Positions 1 to 6,996 of a stretch of DNA of 11,033 nt are shown one piece after another. Below the pieces are notes generated by a model. That model was not told the origin of the DNA. It did not search any database and worked only from the letters and a program-made list of their open reading frames with translations. Position numbers and translations under genes: made by a program. How positions within the stretch are numbered: position 1 is the stretch's first letter; every line of letters begins with the position of its first letter. This DNA is from Acanthamoeba sp. SK_2022b (Eukaryota; Discosea; Longamoebia; Acanthamoebidae), in the NCBI GenBank assembly GCA_027943245.1, contig JANDJZ010001023.1, positions 1 through 11,033 on the forward strand, read 5' to 3'.

Positions 1-501
1 GGGATGCTCAAAGGTCTCGGCAGAGGGGAAGAGCGCGGCCAGCTCTTTGCTGTACTCTGGCGGCACAAGGTCATCCTTGAGCCCCCACACGTGCAGGGTT
101 GGGATGTCTGGTGGTGTGCGCACATGGACGAGGCAGCACACGCGCGCCGTCAAGACGCGAACACGTTGGAAGGCAACTACCCTACCCCCCCCCCTCCCTG
201 CTGTTGGCGGTGGCTCGTGGCCGAGTGTACCTTGGCCGCCCTTGAGGGCCTCGTACGCATCCCTGTATGGCTCAGCCCGAACCGGAAAGGCCTGCCGCAT
301 GCGCATGCGCAGGGTGAGACACTACCGCGGAGGAGCGACGGGAGCAAGATCGCGTAGCGCACGCACGCAGAAGAAGACGCCAAACTTGAAACGGAATCGC
401 AGATGCTTGAATTCGTCGTGCTCCGCGGCGGTTTCGCGCTGGGAAGCCAGCGCACACAGCAACGACGCCAACACGCCTAGTGAGCGTTGGTGGCCACGGG
501 A

Positions 502-534
<33 letters not shown>

Positions 535-1331
535 GAGAGGGTGAGCTGTTGCGTTGCCACGGGAGCTGTTGGCCCAACCATTGGATGGAGGGGAGGGCTC
601 CGCGCGTATGCACACGACAATCAGGGGCAGTAGTACGTACCGCCCTGCGAGTAGCCGAGCACTCCGTCAAAGGGTCCGTTCTGGGCTTCCTCCGCAGAGA
701 TGAACTTGGCAACGAACTGTCACGCGATCGTCACGGCACGCAGCGTCAGAGAGGCAGGCCCTGAGATGGTGGGGTGGGAGAGGAGGGGAGGGGAGAGGAG
801 AGGAGACCTCAAGCGTTTCAGCGATGCCGACCGTGGCGGTGCCCCCCGAGAGGTAGGCGGTCTGCGGCACGGTGTCCCACCACTTGTAGACGTCCACTCC
901 CTCTACAGGTGAAACGAGCCCAAGTGAGGACACATGTCGCCGTAGTGGCCACATGCACACACACACACACACTGTACAACAGGGGCCCGCGGTGTGAGAA
1001 CCTTCCTGGGAGGCCTCCTCCATGCGGTGTGGGCTGGGCGCGAACACTGTGTGTGTGTGTGTGTGTGTAGTGGAGTGGTGAGTAGTAGAAAACGCTGGTG
1101 AGGTGCTCGCTGCCGCACACATACCGTACTCTACGTCGAGCTTGTTCAGGCAACGCTGGCTGCAGGAGATGTGTCATTAGCAGCAGGCGTGGAAAGGGTG
1201 GAACCACCTCCTTGTATGATGGGGGTCTACCGGAAGTTTTTCAGAGTCTTGTCTCGGAAGACGTCTATACTCTGACGGTACCCATGGAAGCACAACAGAC
1301 GCAACTTCTTCTTGGTTGGCCCTGGTTCCAT
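1..1331 (-). CDS. FSH/OVCA2-family serine hydrolase (alpha/beta hydrolase), 3' end cut by window edge
   Basis: Coding exons on the minus strand: 1331-1231, 1159-1125, 1046-1002, 902-808, 716-641, 476-367, 291-231 and 107-1; 630 nt, 210 codons, all phases consistent and all introns GT-AG. The start MEPGPTKKKLRLLCFHGYRQ has the family's N-terminal 'LRxLCxHGYRQ' strand and oxyanion loop. Residues 101-118 carry GPFDGVLGYSQGG, with the nucleophile at Ser115. IPTLHVWGLKDDLVPPE (176-192) is the strand and acid loop, with likely catalytic Asp186. The catalytic His, expected in a GGH motif just after FEHP, lies off the left edge. The family (fungal FSH1-3, human OVCA2) are small cytosolic esterases of about 200-270 aa acting on ester or thioester substrates; the substrate here is unknown. 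The ATG is the only Met before the conserved strand. Two exons are very small (35 and 45 nt). The upstream gap to the F-box gene is only 126 bp, so promoter elements must be compact. Family confident; function inferred. Confidence 0.9.
477..640 (-). other. FSH hydrolase intron 5 with CT-rich microsatellite
   Basis: A 164-nt intron (GTACGT donor, CACTAG acceptor) that splits the second Gly codon of the GYSQGG motif. On the plus strand 501-541 is almost pure (GA)n, so the transcript carries a long CT tract in the polypyrimidine position near the acceptor. Confidence 0.8.
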
Positions 1332-1457
1332 CTCTCTCTTGGACGGTGGAGACAAGAACAGGGACAGACAAAAAGAAGAAACAAGACGCCCTATCCTGTG
1401 CCCGCTTCTTCTTTTTCATTTTCATTTTCCCTTTTTCTTTGACAAAGAGAGCTCTCT
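1332..1457. promoter_or_regulatory. Short intergenic spacer: F-box gene 3' end and FSH hydrolase promoter/5'UTR
   Basis: Only 126 bp separate the F-box stop codon (1460-1458) from the hydrolase ATG (1331); both genes are on the minus strand. The segment is purine/pyrimidine skewed (T-rich on plus around 1410-1440). At its F-box end two perfect palindromes overlap: TCTTTG-A-CAAAGA (1436-1448) and AAGAGAGCTCTCTT (1445-1458). No canonical AATAAA or TATA box is visible. Confidence 0.5.
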
Positions 1458-1982
1458 TCAGCCTTCGGCCTGGACCTTTTGGCCGCGTATTCGGCGCGAC
1501 CGCCGCAGATGAGGCGTGCCCTGCTGATGTTCGTCACGCTCGCCCTCCTCCTCCACTTCGCGTGGCCTTTGCTCATCTTCGGAACCGGCGTATTCCGCGT
1601 CCTCCTCCCTGCGCTGTCGCTTGCGCTGCGCCTTGCGCTTCTTGCCCTGGTCCTGCGCCTTCCGGCCAAAGCACTCCTCCACCAGCCGTTCGTGGCCTTC
1701 ATCCAGCGCTGCCTCCTCTGCAACACATCACTGTGAGCGTTGCGAACTTGCCTTGATGATGATGTTGAAGATGATGAAGAAGAAGAAGAAGAGATGATTT
1801 GGGTGTGCGCGGGTGGTGTATACCCGGAGTGCGCTTGTCGGCGTCCTTGACTTGCACGTTAGCGCCGTGTTGGAGCAGCAGCCGCACTACATCAGCATGG
1901 CCGTTGCACGCCGCCCACCACAGCGCAGTTCGCTTGTCCTGGTCCTTCTTCTCCACGAGCTTCTTCAGATCTGCGCGCACCG

Positions 1983-2045
<63 letters not shown>

Positions 2046-2714
2046 AGTCCGATGATGGCCACACCACGTTGGGTGGGTGACGGAGGAGGAGAGTTGGCAA
2101 GTGCTCCTACCTTTCCCGAGGGCGCTCAGGTGTGCGAGGAGGATCTGCACAATCGGCGTGTGGCCCTGCGACGAAGCCAGCATGAGGGGCGTCTTGGCGC
2201 TCATGTCGACCGCCGAGGCGTCGGCTCCCTTGGACAAGAGGAGCGTCGCCACCTCTGCCTCATCACCCCCCCTCCGCCCGTGCCGTGAGTTCAGGTGTGC
2301 GGGGAAGGGGGTCTATAGGCGCGTGGTACCCGAGTGCCCGTTCCACGCCGCGGCCATCAGGGGCGTCTGCATCTCCGTATTGCACACATCCACGGGTGCC
2401 CCTTTCTGTGACGTGTGGCGGACATGTGGAGAGTAGCGAGATGGGGGACAAAGAGAGAGAGAGAGAGAGGATCAGAGGTGGCAACATGGGCGGGCGAACA
2501 GAGGGGGTAGGGCAGCTTGCCTTGAGGAGAAATCGCGCCACGGCTAGCTCGCCGGCCTCGCAGGCGATGAGCAATGGGATGCGCTTCTCTTCGCTGCGGT
2601 AGGCAGCCCCCTTCACCAGCCCGTGGCTGGTGTCCACCAGCGAATCTCCGACCTGGTAGAACTTCACTTGGACTGAGTGGGAGGCCTTGCCCTTCCCCTT
2701 GGCCCCTGTCTCTG

Positions 2715-2770
<56 letters not shown>

Positions 2771-3290
2771 TGAGTTGATTTTGTGAGAGGCTAGCTGCAG
2801 GGTAGCGGTCAAATGAGACGGCGATGGTGCGCAGACCTTACGCCAGAGCTGCTTGATCAGGCGGATGTGGCCTCTCGAGGCCGCCCACACAAAGCGGTCC
2901 ATCGTCGGGTGCGAGTATGCGATGCGCTCTCGGTCGCGTGTGTCGCTGTGCTCGCGGCATTCCCGCAGCTCGGTCCGCAAGTTCTCCTGCACGCGCGCCC
3001 GACGCACACGAGGAGTTAGTTGGGGGAGGAGAGCTTAGCGCTCAGGAAGGAGGGCCGGATGAGCCACGTACGAGCCAGGAAAGGGCGGGAAGACGTCGGT
3101 CGGGCCGCAGCAAGCGACGGTACCACATGCGGGCGAGGGTGGAGTGGGTGGCGAGCGAGTGCCACGAGCGGCACACGAGGCCCGCCCCTTTTATCACGTC
3201 CTCCAGTGAGGACAGCGCGGCAAGCACAGCCACACCGACCTCGGCAGGCAAAGCGGAAACGATGTCGCAACGTTGACGCTCCATCTCCAT
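1458..3290 (-). CDS. F-box and ankyrin-repeat protein, 391 aa, basic C-terminus
   Basis: Coding exons (minus): 3290-3072, 2986-2842, 2705-2521, 2405-2330, 2254-2111, 1970-1824, 1717-1458; 1176 nt including stop, phases all close. Residues about 12-60 form an F-box (LPAEVGVAVLAALSS..., then VCRSWHSLA), the Skp1-binding module of SCF ubiquitin ligases. Ankyrin repeats follow at about 101-130, 161-190, 194-223, 227-256 and 267-302 (for example TALWWAACNGHADVVRLLLQ); repeats 3-5 are textbook. These would hold the substrate. Residues 331-342 (KKRKAQRKRQRR) resemble a bipartite nuclear localisation signal, followed by an acidic stretch and a second basic patch (LRRSRRIRG), so a nuclear role is likely but inferred. 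The start is the first of two close ATGs (3290, 3284). Intron 3 (2406-2520) appears to use a GC donor. The exon 3 start is uncertain: acceptors at 2712/2711, 2707/2706 and near 2695 all keep frame with donor C|GTAAGG. Substrate unknown. Confidence 0.9.
1971..2110 (-). repeat. (TG/CA)n microsatellite in F-box gene intron 5
   Basis: Positions 1984-2044 are about 30 uninterrupted TG units on plus, reading as (CA)n in the pre-mRNA. The intron runs from a G|GTAGGA donor to a GCGCAG acceptor, and the CA tract sits close upstream of that acceptor. Confidence 0.9.
2406..2520 (-). other. Probable GC-AG intron (intron 3 of F-box/ankyrin gene)
   Basis: The donor reads CTCAAG|GCAAGC, matching the known GC-donor consensus AG|GCAAGT, and the acceptor is GTCACAG|AAAGG. 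Joining here restores a perfect ankyrin repeat (FLLK + KGAPVDVCNTEMQTPLM). No nearby GT donor gives this continuity. (GA)n lies at 2452-2469, which is CT in the transcript. Confidence 0.75.
2706..2841 (-). repeat. (GT/CA)n microsatellite in F-box gene intron 2
   Basis: Positions 2721-2769 are about 24 GT units on plus, CA in the transcript, lying just upstream of the candidate acceptors of exon 3. Confidence 0.9.
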
Positions 3291-3427
3291 CTTGAAGATA
3301 GAAAAAATGTTGTGCTGTTCGAAAACTTAAGTTCTGCCTTTTCCGTGAAACCAAAAAACCGAACACGCAGCACTAGCAACTTTCACCGTTGATTTCACAG
3401 TCAAGAACAGGCTGGCAACATTCTATC
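3291..3427. promoter_or_regulatory. Divergent spacer between F-box gene (-) and initiator tRNA (+)
   Basis: A 137-bp AT-richer spacer with A-runs (3301-3307, 3351-3358). It must hold the F-box promoter/5'UTR leftward and the tRNA 5' flank rightward. No clear TATA box is seen in either direction. Confidence 0.45.
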
Positions 3428-3499
3428 AGCAGAGTGGCGCAGTGGAAGCGTGGTGGGCCCATAACCCACAGGTCGATGGATCGAAACCATCCTCTGCTA
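3428..3499 (+). tRNA. Initiator tRNA-Met (CAT), copy 1
   Basis: A 72-nt cloverleaf. The acceptor stem AGCAGAG (3428-3434) pairs with CTCTGCT (3492-3498), discriminator A3499. Anticodon stem GTGGG/CCCAC (3453-3457, 3465-3469) encloses the loop CCCATAA with anticodon CAT at 3460-3462. Hallmarks of the eukaryotic initiator are all present: A1:T72 pair, three G:C pairs closing the anticodon stem, and a T-loop reading ATCGAAA instead of TTC. A box (TGGCGCAGTGG) and B box (GGATCGAAACC) are internal Pol III promoters. No intron. CCA is not encoded. Confidence 0.97.
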
Positions 3500-3504
3500 A
3501 CTTC

Positions 3505-3510
3505 TTTTTT
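3505..3510 (+). terminator. Pol III terminator, T6
   Basis: A run of six T starts five bases after the discriminator base of the initiator tRNA at 3428-3499, the usual RNA polymerase III stop. Confidence 0.85.
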
Positions 3511-3591
3511 ACGCTGCTCAACCAGTGTCAGTGAGCCAGCAAGTGAACATCTTGCAACAACTCCTGCTGCAGTAAACCAGCCACGCCAGTC

Positions 3592-3614
3592 CCTCTGCTA
3601 ACTTTGGTTTTTGT
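3592..3614 (+). repeat. Possible relic of a third tRNA 3' end
   Basis: CCTCTGCTAACTT at about 3592-3604 repeats the last bases of the initiator tRNA and its immediate flank, followed by a T5 run at 3608-3612. No cloverleaf precedes it. It may be a leftover of an earlier tandem copy or chance; short match only. Confidence 0.35.
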
Positions 3615-3898
3615 GCGGGCGTTCGCGCCTGGTAACTAATTTGTCTGGGGCGTGCCCATGAGTGGGTGGATGTAGGAAGAAAACGCTTCTCTTCCGTGGT
3701 GTATTGTGTGGTGAGAGAGATCTTCGCCCTTACAGCTCTGCATTCACATCGATGCGGTAGGATCGTTCGCGGTCCGCCGAGGAGTACCACAGCCCTTCGT
3801 CCTCCCAACAGCGTCCTCGGCCCTTTTGCGCGGCGTTGGATTGGAAGCGTCAAGGAAAAACTAGCCCTAACCCGAACAACGAAGGGGCCGGTTCGTAC
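3615..3898. other. Segment between tRNA flank and tentative gene; no firm gene
   Basis: Overlapping open frames exist on both strands but show no recognisable family, domain or consistent splice framework. It may contain the last exon and 3'UTR of the tentative minus-strand gene. Otherwise I see nothing in it. Confidence 0.4.
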
Positions 3899-4526
3899 CG
3901 AGCATTCGTGCCATGGCCACCACACGCCGTGCATGTTTGAGCACCATTCGCAACCAAAGGCAAACACTGTCACTCTGCATGAACATAAATGGCGATGCCT
4001 CTTCAGGCAGTCCACGACGAGAGGAGAGAAGCGGGCTTTGGTGCTGTACAGCACGTGCTCACCTGTTGGGCATGCAGAGGCAGTGCTCGTGCAGAAAAGC
4101 GATGCTCTCCCGGCCACAAACGGTCCCGTCAACGAGCTTGAGGGCGAGCCACACGGGAGAGAACAGGACGCACAGCAGCACCGCCGGTGGGAGTAGCACA
4201 AAGCTCACCACCACCCTACCACACCACGGCACATGTGCCGGTCGATAGAGTGCAAAAGGAGAGGAGAGAGGAGGAAAGGGGGTACCGTAGCGCTCGGGCC
4301 CCGACCTCCGCTGCTCGTCCTCGGTTTGCTGTCGCGACTGAATTCGGGGATAAAGATGAGACAAGATTGCGAGGCAAAAATGGGGATCAGGAGACGCACT
4401 AGAGTCGTCGTCTGTTTGCAGGCTGTACCGCAATGAGGAGCGCGCCCGTGCCTGTTCATCGGAGCCAAGAGGTTCGATGCGGACTGAGCGGGAGGGCGTG
4501 ATCCACAGGCCACCCGAGCTGGACAT
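3899..4526 (-). CDS. Tentative gene: small one-pass membrane protein with Cys/Trp-rich tail, 3' end unresolved
   Basis: Family not recognised. Candidate exons (minus): 4526-4396 (start MSSSGGLWITPSRSVRIEPL), 4215-4063 and 3974-3899, phases 2, 2 and 0. Exon 2 has a strong donor AACAG|GTGAGC and encodes a hydrophobic segment (VVVSFVLLPPAVLLCVLF, then WLALKLV), then a Cys/His-rich stretch (CGRESIAFLHEHCLCMPNR). Exon 3 gives VTVFAFGCEWCSNMHGVWWP and a final PWHECS. Third codon positions favour G/C in all three, like the neighbouring genes. Exon 1 could instead end at 4429 (CG|GTACAG), also phase 2. A last exon starting near 3741 (GAATGCAG acceptor) would stop at an in-frame TAG near 3640, but I cannot verify it. 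The start codon is only 84 bp after the second tRNA, leaving little promoter space, which lowers confidence. Confidence 0.42.
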
Positions 4527-4598
4527 GGTCTTATGTGGCAGGAGCTGTTGCAAGAAGTTCGCTTGCTGGTACTTTCGCTTACACTGGTTGAGCACCGT

Positions 4599-4604
4599 AA
4601 AAAA
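4599..4604 (-). terminator. Pol III terminator, T6 on minus strand
   Basis: The A6 run on plus reads as T6 five bases downstream of the minus-strand initiator tRNA. Confidence 0.85.
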
Positions 4605-4609
4605 GAAGT

Positions 4610-4681
4610 TAGCAGAGGATGGTTTCGATCCATCGACCTGTGGGTTATGGGCCCACCACGCTTCCACTGCGCCACTCTGCT
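4610..4681 (-). tRNA. Initiator tRNA-Met (CAT), copy 2
   Basis: Reverse complement is base-for-base identical to the tRNA at 3428-3499: A1:T72 pair, anticodon at 4649-4647, T-loop ATCGAAA, same A and B boxes. Upstream (plus-strand 4719-4727, TATAAAAAA) the minus strand reads TTTTTTATA about 38-46 bp before the tRNA, a position where some eukaryotic tRNA genes carry a TATA-like element. The other copy lacks it. Confidence 0.97.
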
Positions 4682-4682
4682 G

Positions 4683-5106
4683 TAATTAATTGCGACTTCT
4701 CCGTACTTATTGCACCAGTATAAAAAACTTCAGCCCCTTCCCGTGCCCTCGGACCCGTGCGCGTTGCCAGTTCCGATCCTCTCCACGGGAAGCGTGTGCG
4801 AGCTGTCCTCATTCACGAGCCTGGCCGGTTTGGCGAATGCACATCAATGGACCAGTTTAACAGAAGGTGAAATAGTGCTGCCTATGCATTGGTGCTGAAG
4901 TATATACAGGGATGAACTAAGCACACAGACTGCCGCGTAGTTGCATCCTCAAGTGGTCGCTATGTACTCTCTCTCTCTCTCTCCCTCCCTCCCTCCCTCT
5001 TTGACCAAGACAGTCCCTCCTCCCACTGCCTGTCCACATCGCTCTTCCTTCGCGCATCAACGCTTGATCGCGAAAGTGGCCTGATAGAGGACTGCTCGGT
5101 CGTGGC
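4683..5106. other. Intergenic region: VAMP7 3' flank and tRNA upstream region
   Basis: No gene seen. It contains the AT-rich tRNA 5' flank (4683-4730), a TATATA at about 4900-4905, and a (CT)n/(CCCT)n pyrimidine tract at 4967-5000, which is GA in the VAMP7 transcript direction and so probably lies in its 3'UTR. No AATAAA on the minus strand. Confidence 0.5.
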
Positions 5107-6045
5107 TCAGCCGCACTTGGGGAACGAGAATCCACCGCAGGCCCACACCACCACAAAGAAGATCACCACCTGCCGACAGGAGAACAAACGGAGACAGTGA
5201 GTCGGTGCACCGTGGTGGCTGGCTCCCTAATGCGTTGCTTGCATGAACCGTGTGGGCGTACCAGGAGGATGAGGCAGATGAAGCACAGGCATATGTTGAG
5301 CTTCACGTTGCGCCACCACATGACCCGCCTAAGCTTGCGAGAGCTCTCCCTGTCAACCAACGAGCGTGAAAGGAAAGAGCACATCAGCAGACCGGCCAAG
5401 CGGAGCGAACACAAGCGAGGAAAGTACCGGAAGGTGGAGGCGTTGGCGTTCATCTTGTCGGTCTTGTCGAGCACGTCCTCGAGCTTCTCGCCCCGCTGCA
5501 GCACGTTTTCTGCAGCACGCGGAGATGGGGGGGGGAGGAGGAGGAGGGGTGAGTCATCTCCGCTTTGGGCGAGGAGGAGCCATCCCAGCATCCTCGGGCG
5601 CAGAGAGGGCTGGTCTGTCAGGCCTACCGATGTTCTCCATCATGATGTCCTGCACGGTCTTGATGTCCGACTGGATGCCCTTGATCTTGTCCGCCTTGGG
5701 GTCGTTGTTGAAGAACGCCTGCGTAGCACCGGGGAGCGAGGGAGGAGTGGCAAAGGTGGGGGTGAGCACTAGAGAGGAGGAGGAGGAGCAGCAGGAGGTG
5801 GTGGTGGCGGTGGCGGTGGTGGTGGTGGTGAAGGGGTACCATCTGCTCCTCGAGCACGGCGTCGAATTCTTCGCCGCCGTCGTAGAGGTTCTTGATCTTG
5901 GTGAGGAAGCCGAAGCAAAGGCGCGTGGGGATGTCCATCGTGGCCACGCACACATAGGCCACCTCGTCCTCGGTGATGTAGTTGTAGGAGAACCTGGCGA
6001 TCGGGGAGAGAGGCACACATGGTGGCGGACGTCCATTAATAATTA

Positions 6046-6083
<38 letters not shown>

Positions 6084-6333
6084 GCAACAATAATGATTAA
6101 ACGAACGAACAAACAGGGAGGCGAAAAACGACGTGGGGGTGGCGGGGAGGGGAAAGGCGTTACTTGAGGGGGAGGAGGTACCCTTCGTGGCTGTAGGACT
6201 TCTTGTGGTTGCGGTGCTCCATGCGCTCCAGCAGCACTGTGATGACCTTGGAGAAGTCGGTCTTGTTCCCGGCCATCTGGCACTCGGTGGTCACCTGACC
6301 GTCCTCCGCTACCGCTGCGTACACGATCGGCAT
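5107..6333 (-). CDS. VAMP7: VAMP7-like longin R-SNARE, 215 aa
   Basis: Six coding exons (minus): 6333-6164, 5993-5840, 5718-5628, 5509-5428, 5349-5262, 5169-5107; 648 nt including stop, all GT-AG and in phase. Residues 1-108 form a longin domain (MPIVYAAVAEDGQV at the start, then FSYNYITEDEVAYVCVATMD). The SNARE coiled coil spans about 115-175, with the central zero-layer Arg144 in VLQRGEKLEDVLDKTD, so it is an R-SNARE. WWRNVKLN leads into a transmembrane anchor at about 184-205 and a short luminal tail ending PKCG. Length matches human VAMP7 (about 220 aa). The family sits on late endosomes, lysosomes and contractile vacuole or secretory vesicles and pairs with Q-SNAREs to drive fusion; the longin domain can fold back to inhibit it. 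The ATG is preceded directly by a (CA)n 5'UTR. The gene symbol reflects family membership; plant-type VAMP71 is an equally fair label. Confidence 0.93.
5775..5830 (-). repeat. GGA/GGT trinucleotide tract in VAMP7 intron 2
   Basis: The plus strand carries GGA repeats (5775-5798) then GGT/GGC repeats (5799-5829), so the transcript has CCT/CCA repeats. They begin just inside the GTACCC donor of the intron at 5719-5839. Confidence 0.85.
6046..6082 (-). repeat. (AAT)n microsatellite in VAMP7 intron 1
   Basis: About twelve AAT units on plus (ATT in the transcript) inside the 170-nt intron 5994-6163, which is otherwise GC-rich. Confidence 0.9.
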
Positions 6334-6415
6334 TGTGTGTGTGTGTGTGTAGTGTGCCCTCTTGTGTGTTGCTGTTGTTCTTCTTCTCGCTGGGGGCAGT
6401 GAGTCGCTCTTCGCT

Positions 6416-6423
6416 TGACGTCA
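6416..6423. promoter_or_regulatory. TGACGTCA (CRE/ATF-type) palindrome upstream of VAMP7
   Basis: A perfect 8-bp bZIP-type site in the context TTGACGTCAAAA, roughly 83-90 bp before the VAMP7 start codon. Regulatory use is inferred. Confidence 0.45.
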
Positions 6424-6932
6424 AAACGATGATCTCTCTTCGTAAGTGTGTGTAGGGGATGGCTGTCGGTGGGGTGTGTGGTTACTCGCAAGCGAAGTAA
6501 AATAAAAAGAAGGACGCGAGTGTCGGACGAGGAGGTATGAGGAGTGGTGGTGAGAAAGGCGCGGTGACGGATGAGTGTGCAGGTGGGACGACGAGGGGGA
6601 GAGGAGGGGCGGGAAGGCGGCCCAAAACAAAACGAACCAAAGACCGAAACGTCGCAGAAAAGCGAGCCAATCCCCGCGCCGGCATAATTGCACGTCGGCC
6701 GTTTCAGCGGAAAAAGGCGCGGAAACTCTGGAAAACCCCGAAATTTACCACGAACCTCACCCCAACAGCACCCCTGCCCACCCGCCAGCAGGGATCTCGG
6801 GAGCTCTCGCGCAACCCCTGTGGGCTGTCCGGCCATCTCAGACATTCCCCACTCCCCTACACCGCGATGACGGGGAGAATGGCGTGTGCGGGATGCTCTA
6901 CGCCGCCAGAGTGGGCACGTGTTGAGTGTTAT

Positions 6933-6940
6933 TGACGTCA
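6933..6940. promoter_or_regulatory. Second TGACGTCA palindrome, distal
   Basis: The context TTGACGTCAAAT closely repeats that of the site at 6416-6423. It lies about 60 bp after the Tweety stop codon in transcription direction and about 600 bp upstream of VAMP7. Confidence 0.35.
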
Positions 6941-6996
6941 AATAAATAGGGGAGGCAAAACGCAGCAAAAAGGGGGGGGGGCTGGAGGACGATCTA

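Larger units (their letters stand above)
3428..3567 (+). repeat. Inverted duplication arm 1 (tRNA plus 3' flank)
   Basis: This segment matches the reverse complement of about 4539-4682. The tRNA is identical. The flank from AACTTCTTTTTTACG through GCTCAACCAGTGT is nearly identical; then a small indel region follows, then similarity resumes through CTTGCAACA[A/G]CTCCTGC. The 5' flanks before the tRNA are unrelated, so the duplicated unit begins at or within 1-2 bases of the tRNA 5' end. Confidence 0.9.
4539..4682 (-). repeat. Inverted duplication arm 2 (tRNA plus 3' flank)
   Basis: Counterpart of 3428-3567 in opposite orientation. Arms are separated by about 970 bp. The flank has diverged by several substitutions and a small insertion while the tRNA itself has not changed, as expected if only the tRNA is under selection or conversion. 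Confidence 0.9.
6334..6996. promoter_or_regulatory. VAMP7 promoter/5'UTR and Tweety 3' flank
   Basis: A 663-bp spacer without a convincing gene. The open frames in it lack family features. It holds (CA)n on the sense strand directly abutting the VAMP7 ATG (6334-6350), two perfect TGACGTCA palindromes (6416-6423 and 6933-6940), a CACGTG E-box (6916-6921), a CCAAT at about 6669-6673 on plus, a TTTCCGCG-type motif near 6715-6725 on minus, and a G10 run at 6972-6981. The first palindrome is about 83 bp upstream of the ATG. No canonical AATAAA for Tweety on the minus strand. Confidence 0.5.

Noticed and set aside
480..764. Arg/Glu-repeat open frame over the GA tract
   Set aside because: A translation of the intronic (GA)n repeat, antisense to the hydrolase gene.
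2834..2841. Alternative donor AAG|GTCTGC for F-box exon 2
   Set aside because: It is phase 0 and would put exon 3 out of frame with all acceptors seen; the donor C|GTAAGG at 2841 keeps frame and fits the consensus.
1458..3290. Viral origin of the F-box/ankyrin gene
   Set aside because: Such fusions occur in some large DNA viruses, but this gene has six spliceosomal introns, an N-terminal F-box and host-like base composition, so a cellular gene is the simpler reading.
3860..3898. A 38-nt intron in the tentative membrane gene leading to a KRAED-type C-terminus
   Set aside because: Shorter than every other intron in the window (70 nt or more) and without a pyrimidine tract.
3666..4196. Long plus-strand open frame of 176 codons between the tRNA genes
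   Set aside because: No family features and strongly basic/His-rich composition; it is antisense to better-supported minus-strand exons with a GTGAGC donor. Long open frames on both strands are common in GC-rich DNA.
6537..6935. Plus-strand open frames in the VAMP7/Tweety spacer
   Set aside because: Low-complexity Arg/Lys/Gly-rich translation, several competing frames, no conserved motif; better explained as UTR and promoter.
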